Origin: Spirochaetota bacterium
GTDB lineage: Bacteria > Spirochaetota > UBA4802 > UBA5550
DNA: 64,000 nt
Reading direction: 5' to 3'
Assembly (NCBI GenBank): GCA_017999915.1
Contig: JAGNKX010000003.1
Coordinates: forward strand, 278,194 to 342,193
A program made the position numbers and the translations under genes. A model generated the notes under the pieces. That model saw nothing but the letters and a program-made list of their open reading frames with translations. It was not told the origin of the DNA and ran no database searches. Position 1 is the stretch's first letter; each line of letters starts with the position of its first letter. Of this stretch, positions 7,953 through 16,389 are shown one piece after another.

Positions 7953-10900
7953 ATGACAGCACAGGAAAACAAAACAATTCTTCTTGTTGAAGATGATCCG
8001 ATTTCGGCAATGGCCGAATCGGAATCGATCAGTCGTTTCGGATACAATGTCCTTGTTGCCGGAAACGGCAATGAAGCGGTCCGGATAACCACGGGCCCGG
8101 CCATTGTGGATCTGGTGCTCATGGATATCGACCTCGGCAAGGGGATGGACGGAACAGAGGCTGCGAAGCGGATACTTGAAAAGAGGAATATCCCCATCGT
8201 GTTCCTCACGGCCCACGGGGAGCGGGAAATGGTGGAGCGCGTCCAGGGAATAACACGGTACGGCTATGTGATCAAGAATTCCGGAGATTTTGTTCTGCAG
8301 TCGTCCATCGAGATGGCCCTGGAGTTGTTCGATGCCCATCAAAAAATCAGCGAGAGCGAGGCCCGTCAGCGCACCCTTGTGCAGACCATTCCGGACCTGG
8401 TCTGGCTCAAGGACGCGGACGGCGTGTACCTGGCCTGCAATCCCCGCTTCGAGGATTTTTTCGGCGCGCGGGAATCGGAAATTGTGGGTAAAACCGACTA
8501 CGACTTTCTGAATAAGGAGCTGGCAGATTTTTTTCGCGACCATGACCGCAGGGCCATGGCAGCGGGAAAACCCACCGTGAACGAGGAATGGATACGCTTT
8601 GCCAGCGACGGCCGCAGGGCCCTGCTGGAAACCATCAAGACGCCGATGTTCGGAAAGGATGGGAAGCTTATCGGGGTCCTGGGCATCGGACGGGACATTA
8701 CGGAGCGCAAGAACGCCGAAGAGGCCCTTCGATCCAGCGAGAGGAGGATGAAGGCTATCGTTGACGGGTCTCCCATTCCGCAGTTTGTTGTCGATAAGGA
8801 CCACCGCGTCACCCACTGGAACAGGGCACTGGAGGAGTACAGCAAGATCAGAGCTGAAGATGTGATCGGCACAAGCGATCAATGGAGGGCTTTCTACAGC
8901 AAAAAGCGTCCCTGCCTGGCCGATTTGATAGTGGATGGGAAAGTCGATATGATACCCGGCTTGTATATGGATAATTATCGAAAGTCTCAATTGGTCGATA
9001 ATGCCTATGAAGCCATAGATTTTTTTCCCGCCATGAAGGGAGGTTTGTGGCTGCAATACACGGCGGCGCCCATCATTGATGATGACGGCGAGGTCGTAGG
9101 AGCGGTGGAGACCCTTAATGATATAACCGAAAGCAAGCGCGCCGAGGAATCCTTGCGTAGGAGCGAATCAAATTACCGCAGTGTCATCGAGAATATACAG
9201 GACGTCTTTTACCGGAGCGATGCGAAGGGCAACCTGATCATGGCAAGCCCCAGCTGGGCGCATCTTCTCGGATATGAAACCCTTGAGGAATGTCTTGGGA
9301 AGCCCATTGCGGGAACATTTTATTATATTCCCGAGAAACGCGCCGAGTTCCTCCAATGCCTGCGTGAAAGCGGGAGCGTCATGAATTACGAGGTAGTGTT
9401 AAAAAAGAAGGACGGCATGCCGGTAACAGTGGAAACGAGCAGTCATTTTTATTATGATAGCGACGGCCGGATAGCCGGTGTTGAAGGCATTTTCAGGGAC
9501 ATTACCCTGCGCAGGCAGGCGGAGGATGCCTTGAGGATCAATGAGCTCCGTTTGAAGCGGGCCCAGGAAATAGCCCATGTCGGCAACTGGGAGTATAACA
9601 TTCAAACAGGGGATTTCTGGGGATCCGATGAAGCAAAGAGGATTTATGGATTTGAAATCGGACAGCACGCTTTTTCAACTGATGAAGTCGAAAATTGCAT
9701 TCCGGAAAAGGGAAGGGTCCATCAGGCCCTGGTTGACCTGGTCGAATCGGGAAAGGAATACAATCTGGAATTTGAGATATATCCCCTCAATTCCTCAAAG
9801 CCCAGGATCATTACATCTATAGCCGAATTGCAGCCGGATGAACAGAGCGGTCAATTGAAGGTTGTCGGGGTTATCCAGGACATAACCGATCGCAAGCGGG
9901 CTGAAGAGGCGCTTCGCTTCAGCGAGAATCACCTGAAGGCTATTGTCGACGGTTCACCCATTCCGCAATTTGTCATAGACAGGGAACACCGCATCACCCA
10001 CTGGAACCGGGCCCTCGAAGAATACAGCGGCATCAGGTCCGAGGATGTAATCGGCACAAACCAGCAGTGGCGGGCGTTCTATCCCTATGAGCGACCCTGC
10101 ATGGCCGACCTGCTGGTGGATGGCCTTACGAACAGGATATCCCAGTGGTACGCAAGCAAATACAGCCATTCAAAGCTTATCAAGGAAGCTTTCGAGGCAA
10201 CCGATTTCTTCCCTGCCATGAGAGGCGGCACATGGCTCTTTTTTACCGCTGCGCCGATATATGGTCCTGACGGCGCAGTCATTGGGGCGGTGGAAACGCT
10301 TTCCGATGTAACGGACCGCATGCGCGCCGAGGATGCGCTCAAGCTCAATAACCTAAGGCTGGATACATTGCTTAAAGTCAACCAGATGACCGATGCGCCC
10401 GTCGAGGATATCATGAAATACGTGTTCGAAGAAGCGGTCAGGCTCACGAAAAGCGAGATCGGGTATATGGGACGCATGAACGACGATGAAACGGAAATGG
10501 AAGTCCTGGCCTGGTCCCGCAATGTGATGCCCGAGTGCCGCACGGGGGAGAAAACCCTCCTGTTCCCGGTCGCGTCCGCCGGACTATGGGCAGAAGCCGT
10601 GCGCCAGCACAGGCCCATCGTCACCAATGATTTTGCTGCTCCCAATCCCTGGAAGAAGGGCTATCCGGAAGGCCATATCGTTCTGAAACGGCACATGAAT
10701 GTCCCGGTGATGACAGGTTCAAAGATCGCGTTACTGGTGGGTGTCAGCAACAAGGCCGAGGATTATGATGAGACCGATGTCCGGCAGCTGACGCTCTTGA
10801 TGGATGGAATGCTGCGCATCATCGAGCGCAAGAAGGCGGAGGATTCTCTTCGCGATTCCCTGGCGGAAAAGGACGTGATATTGAAAGAGCTGTACCACCG

Positions 10901-11489
10901 GACAAAGAACAACATGCAGGTCATATGCAGCATGCTGAACCTGAGGGCTTCGGATATCAAGGATGCGGCGGCCCAGGATATCTACCGTGATATACAGTCC
11001 AAGATACAGACAATGGCCCTGGTGCACCAGAAGCTGTATGATTCACAGGAACTGTCGAACCTCAATCTGAAAGAGTATGCCGACGGTATCGTCGATCTGA
11101 TGCTGTCGAACAATGAACTGTCGCCCGGCGTGGTGAAAATACACCGGTCCGTCGACGCAATCCCGATTTCAATCGACACGGCAATGCCGCTGGGTCTCGT
11201 GTTGAATGAGCTGATATCCAATTCGATGAAGCACGCCTTCCCGGATAATCGTGATGGTGAAATCTGGATCGATATGCGTTCCACCGATGACGGGATCAAG
11301 CTCGAGTACCGGGATAACGGTATCGGCCTTCCTCTCGGGTACGATCCCGCCAAGGCTCAGACCCTGGGGATGAATATAATCAGGAACCTGTCGAGAATGC
11401 AGCTTGGCGGGGACCTGCATTTCATGGATGACAGGGGATTCGGCTGCACCATCACCATGGGGACCAAACTCTATCGAAGGCGAATGTGA
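7953..11489 (+). CDS. Hybrid REC-multi-PAS-GAF histidine kinase
   Basis: The 1178-residue soluble kinase starts with a receiver domain (phospho-Asp58 in LMDID). Five PAS/PAC domains follow, covering roughly residues 125-805, several ending in DIT-x-RK-AEE. A GAF-like domain is at about 807-960. The C-terminus is a HisKA_2 dimerisation domain with His982 in LYHRTKNNMQ and an HATPase with NELISNSMKHAF and DNGIG motifs. There is no membrane segment, so it should sense cytoplasmic signals. PAS copies near 265-400 and 660-795 are nearly the same. ATG 7953 has AAGGA six bases upstream. The receiver gene three bases downstream is the probable phosphorylation target. A receiver at the N-terminus suggests input from another kinase. 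Confidence 0.9.
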   Translation: MTAQENKTILLVEDDPISAMAESESISRFGYNVLVAGNGNEAVRITTGPAIVDLVLMDIDLGKGMDGTEAAKRILEKRNIPIVFLTAHGEREMVERVQGITRYGYVIKNSGDFVLQSSIEMALELFDAHQKISESEARQRTLVQTIPDLVWLKDADGVYLACNPRFEDFFGARESEIVGKTDYDFLNKELADFFRDHDRRAMAAGKPTVNEEWIRFASDGRRALLETIKTPMFGKDGKLIGVLGIGRDITERKNAEEALRSSERRMKAIVDGSPIPQFVVDKDHRVTHWNRALEEYSKIRAEDVIGTSDQWRAFYSKKRPCLADLIVDGKVDMIPGLYMDNYRKSQLVDNAYEAIDFFPAMKGGLWLQYTAAPIIDDDGEVVGAVETLNDITESKRAEESLRRSESNYRSVIENIQDVFYRSDAKGNLIMASPSWAHLLGYETLEECLGKPIAGTFYYIPEKRAEFLQCLRESGSVMNYEVVLKKKDGMPVTVETSSHFYYDSDGRIAGVEGIFRDITLRRQAEDALRINELRLKRAQEIAHVGNWEYNIQTGDFWGSDEAKRIYGFEIGQHAFSTDEVENCIPEKGRVHQALVDLVESGKEYNLEFEIYPLNSSKPRIITSIAELQPDEQSGQLKVVGVIQDITDRKRAEEALRFSENHLKAIVDGSPIPQFVIDREHRITHWNRALEEYSGIRSEDVIGTNQQWRAFYPYERPCMADLLVDGLTNRISQWYASKYSHSKLIKEAFEATDFFPAMRGGTWLFFTAAPIYGPDGAVIGAVETLSDVTDRMRAEDALKLNNLRLDTLLKVNQMTDAPVEDIMKYVFEEAVRLTKSEIGYMGRMNDDETEMEVLAWSRNVMPECRTGEKTLLFPVASAGLWAEAVRQHRPIVTNDFAAPNPWKKGYPEGHIVLKRHMNVPVMTGSKIALLVGVSNKAEDYDETDVRQLTLLMDGMLRIIERKKAEDSLRDSLAEKDVILKELYHRTKNNMQVICSMLNLRASDIKDAAAQDIYRDIQSKIQTMALVHQKLYDSQELSNLNLKEYADGIVDLMLSNNELSPGVVKIHRSVDAIPISIDTAMPLGLVLNELISNSMKHAFPDNRDGEIWIDMRSTDDGIKLEYRDNGIGLPLGYDPAKAQTLGMNIIRNLSRMQLGGDLHFMDDRGFGCTITMGTKLYRRRM

Positions 11490-11492
11490 TTT

Positions 11493-11876
11493 ATGAAAAT
11501 GAAATTGCTACTTGTCGAGGACGAGGCCATCACGGCCATGAGCATGAGGAAGGACCTGGAGCTGATGGGCTACGAGGTGAGCGATCCCATCGGGACCGGA
11601 GAGGAAGCCATTCGGAAGGCCTTGATCGAGCATCCCTCGGTGATACTGATGGATATCAACATCATCGGGGACATGGACGGAATCGAAACGGTTGAAAAAA
11701 TCCATGACCTGGTGCAAATCCCTGTCATCTATATGACCGGCTATTCCAACCAGGAGATCAAGGATCGCGCCATAAAGACAGGGCCCCTTGCGTACCTTGA
11801 GAAGCCGGTCAATGTCAGGGAAATCAGGCATATACTGGAACTCACCGGCGCCCACGATCAAAACGGCGGCAATTAA
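11493..11876 (+). CDS. Single-domain response regulator
   Basis: The protein is 127 residues and is only a receiver domain: acidic pair in LVEDEAI near the start, phospho-acceptor Asp54 in ILMDINI, a Thr in YMTGYS and Lys in LEKPV. There is no output domain, so it acts by protein contact or phosphotransfer, as CheY- and Spo0F-like proteins do. It starts three bases after the stop codon of the HisKA_2 kinase, so the two are translated from one message and most likely form a cognate pair. Ile/Asp residues around GDMDG match receivers that pair with HisKA_2/HWE kinases. Which downstream partner it controls is not visible here. Confidence 0.88.
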   Translation: MKMKLLLVEDEAITAMSMRKDLELMGYEVSDPIGTGEEAIRKALIEHPSVILMDINIIGDMDGIETVEKIHDLVQIPVIYMTGYSNQEIKDRAIKTGPLAYLEKPVNVREIRHILELTGAHDQNGGN

Positions 11877-12016
11877 CGAAAATGAGCTCCCATAAACATG
11901 CGGGTATCGACCGGTGCGTTGCATCGATGATCCCGCGCTGTACGGGCCACATGTTTTCCGACATGCGACTGAAATGAGTTTGACTCTTATCCTGACACGA
12001 TATTAAATGTATACCT

Positions 12017-15000
12017 ATGCTGATTACCGGATTATCTTCATCCGCCCAAAGGTTCGCCGCGGCGTTGTTCCTGCTGATGGCGTTTTCCCTGCCGGTACAA
12101 TCCGCCGTCGATGACGGCCGCGGCGATGGTCTGCCGGGAAAAACGGGCCGTGAAGCCGGCGCCGGCATTATTCCCAAAAAGAAATATGACGAGCTTCTGC
12201 GCCATGATCGCGCCGGCACCGAGGCGTACAACAGGAATGATTTTAAGACTGCGCAGAGGGAATTTCAGTCCTCGATTGTTCTTGCCGCGGAGATCTTCGG
12301 GGAAAACAGCGCCCAGACGGCGCAGCGTTATAACAGCCTCGGACTCTCCTGCTATCATCAGGGAGACTATGACCGGGCCATCGACGCCTATGAAAGAGCA
12401 TTGGGCATATATATCGCCGTGGCAGGTGAAAATGATTACCGTGTGGCGTTTTGCCGCCATGGGTTGGGGCAATGCCACCAGTTCAAGGGAGACTATGACC
12501 GGGCCATTAGATTATATGAAAAGTCCCTCGCCATTTATCTGAAAGACAGTGAGAAGTACCTTACCCACATAGGGACCTGTTATTACGATACCGGAGTGGC
12601 GTTCCAGTACAAGGGGGAGTACGGCAGGGCCGAGGATTATTTCAACAAGGCCCTCGGCATATGCCTGAAGGCCTTCGGGCCGGACCATGCCTACCTGGCG
12701 ACGATCTATTACGCCCTCGGCGAGATAGTAAAATTCAAGGGCGATTTCAACACGGCCCTGGAGCAGTATCGGAAAGCCCAGGACATATACCGGAAATCCT
12801 ACGGCGAGAACCATCCCTACGTGGGCACCGCCTATTACGCCATGGCTTTCGCCCACGAGAACAGGGGCGAGTTCGGCAAGGCCGTCGCCTACTACGAGCG
12901 GGCCCGCGCGATCTACACTGGAACCTATGGCGAGAGGCACCCCCATGTGGCGATTTCCTACCATGGCCTCGGAAATGTCCATAATGCCATGGGCGAGTAT
13001 GAAAAGGCAATCGCGAATTATGAAAAGGCCATTGAGATAAACAGGGCCGTGTTCGGCGAGAACCATATCAATACGGCGGCCTCCCTCCACGGGCTGGGCA
13101 ACTCCTACATGTCCATCGGCCAGTATGACAGGGCCCTTGCATATTTTGAACGGGTCCTGGCCATCCATCGGGCCGTCCTGGGGGAGACCCATCCCGAGAT
13201 CGGCCATTGCTATGCCGGCATTGCCATGGCGCTGGCGAGGAAGGGCGATTATGACGGGGCGATCCGGAATTTTGAAAAAGCGATGGCCGTCTTTGCCGGC
13301 GTCCTCGGGGACCGCCATCCCAGCGTATCCAATGCCCTTCTCCAGATCGGCAGGATCCACTACACCAGGAACGACATCGTAAAGGGGCGGGAATTTGCCG
13401 AAAAGGCCCTGTCCCGGTACCGGGAAACGTCCCTGCACCCGCAGATCATATTCGCGTCGAACATTCTCGGCATCATGCACCTGAACGCGGGGGATTTCCG
13501 TAAGGCCCGGCCCTATTTCGAGGAGTCCATCGGCCAGATAGAAAAGGCCAGGATCGAGGCCGGCGCGGAAAAGGTCGAATTCATGAGGCGGTATATCGAA
13601 AGCTACTATTATTCCCTGAAGACGAGCGCGCTGATGAATGACCTGGAGGCCGTGTTCGCCACTGCGGAGGCCATGAGGGCCCGGGGGTTCCTTGACCGCA
13701 TGTCCCTCGCCACGGCGCTCTCTGTGGACGGCATCGGCAAGAATGACCGGGAGCGGCTGATCGCCCTGAACGATGAAATAGAGAACCTGGCGTCGCGGAG
13801 GAACGCGGAGATACAGAAGCCCGCAGCCGGGCAGGATGCCTCCGCCCTTGTCCGCATCTCCATGGACCTCGAGCGTAAGGAGAAAGCCTTCCAGGACCTT
13901 GACGCTAAGCTGATGGAGAACGAGAAGTACCGGGGCCTGAGAAAGCCCCACATGGCCACACTGGCCGAGGCGCGCGCCCTCTGCGGGACCGATTCCGCCA
14001 TCCTCGAGTACGTAATATGGGAGGAAAAGGACAAGGATTCGGACGCGTGGACCCACAAGCAGTCGTTCTGCCTCGTGGTGACGGGAAAAGGGGAGAAGCT
14101 TGTGCCCCTGGATAAAGACTTCGACTACACCGGCACCATCGCCAGGTACCGCGATTCCATAATCGATCAGAATAAAAAGAAGGACCGCGACGCCCTGGCC
14201 GTGCTTCTCCATGAAAAGCTGGTGACGCCGGTGGAGAATGAGCTCGGGGGCATCAGGAACATTATCATCATCCCTGACGGGTCCCTGGCCTTCCTGCCCT
14301 TTGACGCCCTGCGGAAAAAAAGCGACGGCCCCTACCTGTGCGAATCCTATTCGATCACGCTGAGCCCGTCGGTGTCGGTGATGCTCATGGTGCAGAAGCG
14401 CCGCTACGGCTCGGAGAGAAAGTCTTTCCTCGCCTTCGGCGGTGCAGTCTATTCTTCCGGGACCGGGGAAAAACGGGGTAAACATCATTTGGCGCAGGAC
14501 AAGGATGTCACCGTGAAATCAAAGGAATATTTTTCAGAAGAGGGAAGCCGCGGCAGGCCCCTGTACTACCGGAACCTGGGGCTGCAGTGGGACAATATCC
14601 CCGGGACCCTCGATGAGATCAACGAGATCGATAAGGACGTATACAACAAGGAAAAGACCAGGGTCATAAAGGGCGCGGCCGTGTCGGAGTCGAAGATCAA
14701 GGAGCTGTCGCGGCAGAACGAGCTTATGCGCTACAAGTCGGTGCATTTCGCGTGCCATGGGTATTTTGACGCGGACCTGCCGTCATATTCGGCGGTGGTG
14801 ATGTCCGAGGTTTCCGGCACGGTGAAATCCCCGGAGGACGGGTACCTGTCGGTGCCGGAGGTGGCGTTGATGAAGCTCCAGGCTGACATCGTGAACCTCT
14901 CCGCCTGCGAGACCGGCCTCGGGAAGGTGGTTCAGGGAGACGGCGTTATCGGACTGGCCCGGGCCTTCCAGGAGGCGGGCGCGAACCGGGTCGGCGTCAC

Positions 15001-15178
15001 CCTGTGGGAGGTGGCCGACGAGCCCACCAAGAACTTCATGGTGGCGGTGTACCGCAGGGTGGTGCGGAAGAAGATCTCCTTCGGCGACGCGTTTTCCGAG
15101 ACAAAGCGCGAGTTCATCAGGTCGCCGGAGTTCGGCGATCCCTATTTCTGGAGCGCCTTTGTGCTCTACGGCCGGTAG
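12017..15178 (+). CDS. Exported TPR-CHAT caspase-like protease
   Basis: The 1053-residue product has an N-terminal hydrophobic signal (AAALFLLMAFSLPVQSA), then about nine kinesin-light-chain-type TPR repeats of roughly 42 residues (about 65-500), a helical linker rich in charges (550-650), and a C-terminal CHAT domain. The CHAT catalytic pair is visible: His914 in FACHGYFD and Cys964 in LSACETGLG. CHAT proteins are caspase/separase relatives, best known in TPR-CHAT (Csx29) and gasdermin-linked systems, usually cytoplasmic. Here the signal sequence predicts an extracytoplasmic enzyme. It leads a cluster with a FecR-like protein and a CHASE2 cyclase. No strong ribosome-binding site precedes ATG 12017. 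Substrate unknown. Confidence 0.88.
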   Translation: MLITGLSSSAQRFAAALFLLMAFSLPVQSAVDDGRGDGLPGKTGREAGAGIIPKKKYDELLRHDRAGTEAYNRNDFKTAQREFQSSIVLAAEIFGENSAQTAQRYNSLGLSCYHQGDYDRAIDAYERALGIYIAVAGENDYRVAFCRHGLGQCHQFKGDYDRAIRLYEKSLAIYLKDSEKYLTHIGTCYYDTGVAFQYKGEYGRAEDYFNKALGICLKAFGPDHAYLATIYYALGEIVKFKGDFNTALEQYRKAQDIYRKSYGENHPYVGTAYYAMAFAHENRGEFGKAVAYYERARAIYTGTYGERHPHVAISYHGLGNVHNAMGEYEKAIANYEKAIEINRAVFGENHINTAASLHGLGNSYMSIGQYDRALAYFERVLAIHRAVLGETHPEIGHCYAGIAMALARKGDYDGAIRNFEKAMAVFAGVLGDRHPSVSNALLQIGRIHYTRNDIVKGREFAEKALSRYRETSLHPQIIFASNILGIMHLNAGDFRKARPYFEESIGQIEKARIEAGAEKVEFMRRYIESYYYSLKTSALMNDLEAVFATAEAMRARGFLDRMSLATALSVDGIGKNDRERLIALNDEIENLASRRNAEIQKPAAGQDASALVRISMDLERKEKAFQDLDAKLMENEKYRGLRKPHMATLAEARALCGTDSAILEYVIWEEKDKDSDAWTHKQSFCLVVTGKGEKLVPLDKDFDYTGTIARYRDSIIDQNKKKDRDALAVLLHEKLVTPVENELGGIRNIIIIPDGSLAFLPFDALRKKSDGPYLCESYSITLSPSVSVMLMVQKRRYGSERKSFLAFGGAVYSSGTGEKRGKHHLAQDKDVTVKSKEYFSEEGSRGRPLYYRNLGLQWDNIPGTLDEINEIDKDVYNKEKTRVIKGAAVSESKIKELSRQNELMRYKSVHFACHGYFDADLPSYSAVVMSEVSGTVKSPEDGYLSVPEVALMKLQADIVNLSACETGLGKVVQGDGVIGLARAFQEAGANRVGVTLWEVADEPTKNFMVAVYRRVVRKKISFGDAFSETKREFIRSPEFGDPYFWSAFVLYGR

Positions 15179-15223
15179 GAACCGGCCGGGACCGTCGGAT
15201 TGATAAGCCGCCGGAATTATATT

Positions 15224-15366
15224 AGCAGTTTGCTGAAAAACAGCAAACTGCTAAGCGATACATGGATGTATCGCCTTTTTTCGAGGCGTTAGCCGAGAAA
15301 AATGTGAGGTTTTACGAATTCACTTCGTAAAACCGACCCTGAAAAACTCCAAGGAAGGAGTTTTTC
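15224..15366. repeat. Row of four perfect hairpins
   Basis: Four inverted repeats follow one another: 15224-15252 (12-bp stem, 5-base loop), 15255-15274 (9-bp stem, 2-base loop), 15308-15334 (11-bp stem, 5-base loop) and 15341-15366 (10-bp stem, 6-base loop, extendable by G-U and G-C pairs). A weaker imperfect stem lies around 15275-15300. The row fills most of the 224 bases between the CHAT gene and the FecR-like gene and ends about 36 bases before the latter's start codon. It may be a terminator, attenuator or RNA-stabilising block, or a mobile palindromic repeat. Confidence 0.8.
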
Positions 15367-15402
15367 GGGAAACTGTTAGAACTATCATTGAGGAGAAGTG
15401 TT

Positions 15403-16383
15403 ATGGAATCCCTGCACAGGTTGACATGTATCGTGGCGGTTGTTCTGGCCGGTTTCATTCTTGTGATGCCGGCCCAGGGGCATGATGCCGCGCCTTCCGC
15501 GGCAGGCTTCGTGGCCGGGATCCAGGGAAAAGGATATATCCTCCGCAACAAGGATAAAATCATGATATCCGGTATGGACCTCCTGTTCAGGGGCGATTTG
15601 GTGCAATTGGCAGAGGGCGCGAAGGCGAGGATAAGCATCTGCGGCGCCAGGGGCTATGAAATCCGGGGCAGCGCCATTTTCACCATTGGCGGATCTGGCA
15701 TAACCTTTAAAAAAGGAAAATCCTCAAAGACCTACGCCGTTGACAGGAAGGCCTGCGCCGCGGCCCTCGAGGTGTTCTTGAAGAATGAAAAGAAGATACC
15801 GGAAATGGTCACGGGGGAGAGAAAAGGGACCCTCATCCTCAGGTTCAGGAAAAAAGGGGAGCGCCGCGGGGTTTACGTTGTGCGCGGCAAAAAGCAGGCG
15901 CCGCGGATCGAGCTTTACAGCGAAAAGCTGCTGCCGCAAAAGCCGCTGATCCTCTGGTCGCCGGTTAAGGGAAGGGCCTCGTACCGGGTCGTGATCAAGG
16001 ACGGCGGCGAGACCCTCTGGAGCTCCGCGGTTGAGAAGAACAGCTGCCGGTATCCTGAAAGCGCTCCCGCCATGGCCGAGGGCAGGGATTATGATATTCT
16101 GATAGAAGCGGTTGGAGCGCAGGGGGAAGTGCTGGCCGGCGTCAGCGGCACCATTTCTCTCTTCGGCGCTGCTGATCGCGAGTCGCTTCGCAAGGACGAG
16201 GCTTCCATTAAAGAAATGACGGCTGAAACTTCCCCGGACAGGCATATCCTTTTGGGAAAACTCTACGAGGCCCACGGACAGATTGCCGACGCACTGGCCT
16301 CCTACGAGAAGGCCCTGTCTCTGGACAGCGGCAATGCCGGACTGAAGGAGCGCGTCGCGCTTTTAAAGAACATGATGGAATAG
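15403..16383 (+). CDS. Exported FecR-like protein with C-terminal TPR
   Basis: This 326-residue protein begins with a signal peptide (hydrophobic core VAVVLAGFILVMPAQG). Residues 30-120 resemble the FecR/LysM-type domain often seen next to CHASE2 cyclases: GxVQ-like start, DLLFRGDLVQLAEGAKARI and a predicted beta sandwich. The middle is a fibronectin-like beta region (ILWSPVKGRASYRVVI), and the last 50 residues form a TPR unit (ADALASYEKALSLDSGNA). It probably sits in the periplasm or at the envelope and senses or relays a signal. ATG 15403 is chosen because GAGGAGA precedes it; an upstream in-frame TTG is inside that site. The cyclase gene starts six bases after its stop, so the two are co-transcribed. 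Confidence 0.7.
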   Translation: MESLHRLTCIVAVVLAGFILVMPAQGHDAAPSAAGFVAGIQGKGYILRNKDKIMISGMDLLFRGDLVQLAEGAKARISICGARGYEIRGSAIFTIGGSGITFKKGKSSKTYAVDRKACAAALEVFLKNEKKIPEMVTGERKGTLILRFRKKGERRGVYVVRGKKQAPRIELYSEKLLPQKPLILWSPVKGRASYRVVIKDGGETLWSSAVEKNSCRYPESAPAMAEGRDYDILIEAVGAQGEVLAGVSGTISLFGAADRESLRKDEASIKEMTAETSPDRHILLGKLYEAHGQIADALASYEKALSLDSGNAGLKERVALLKNMME

Positions 16384-16389
16384 GGGCCC

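Noticed and set aside
12512..14488. 658-codon open frame on the minus strand
   Set aside because: It lies opposite the CHAT gene. High G+C makes long antisense frames; it has no start site and no family features.
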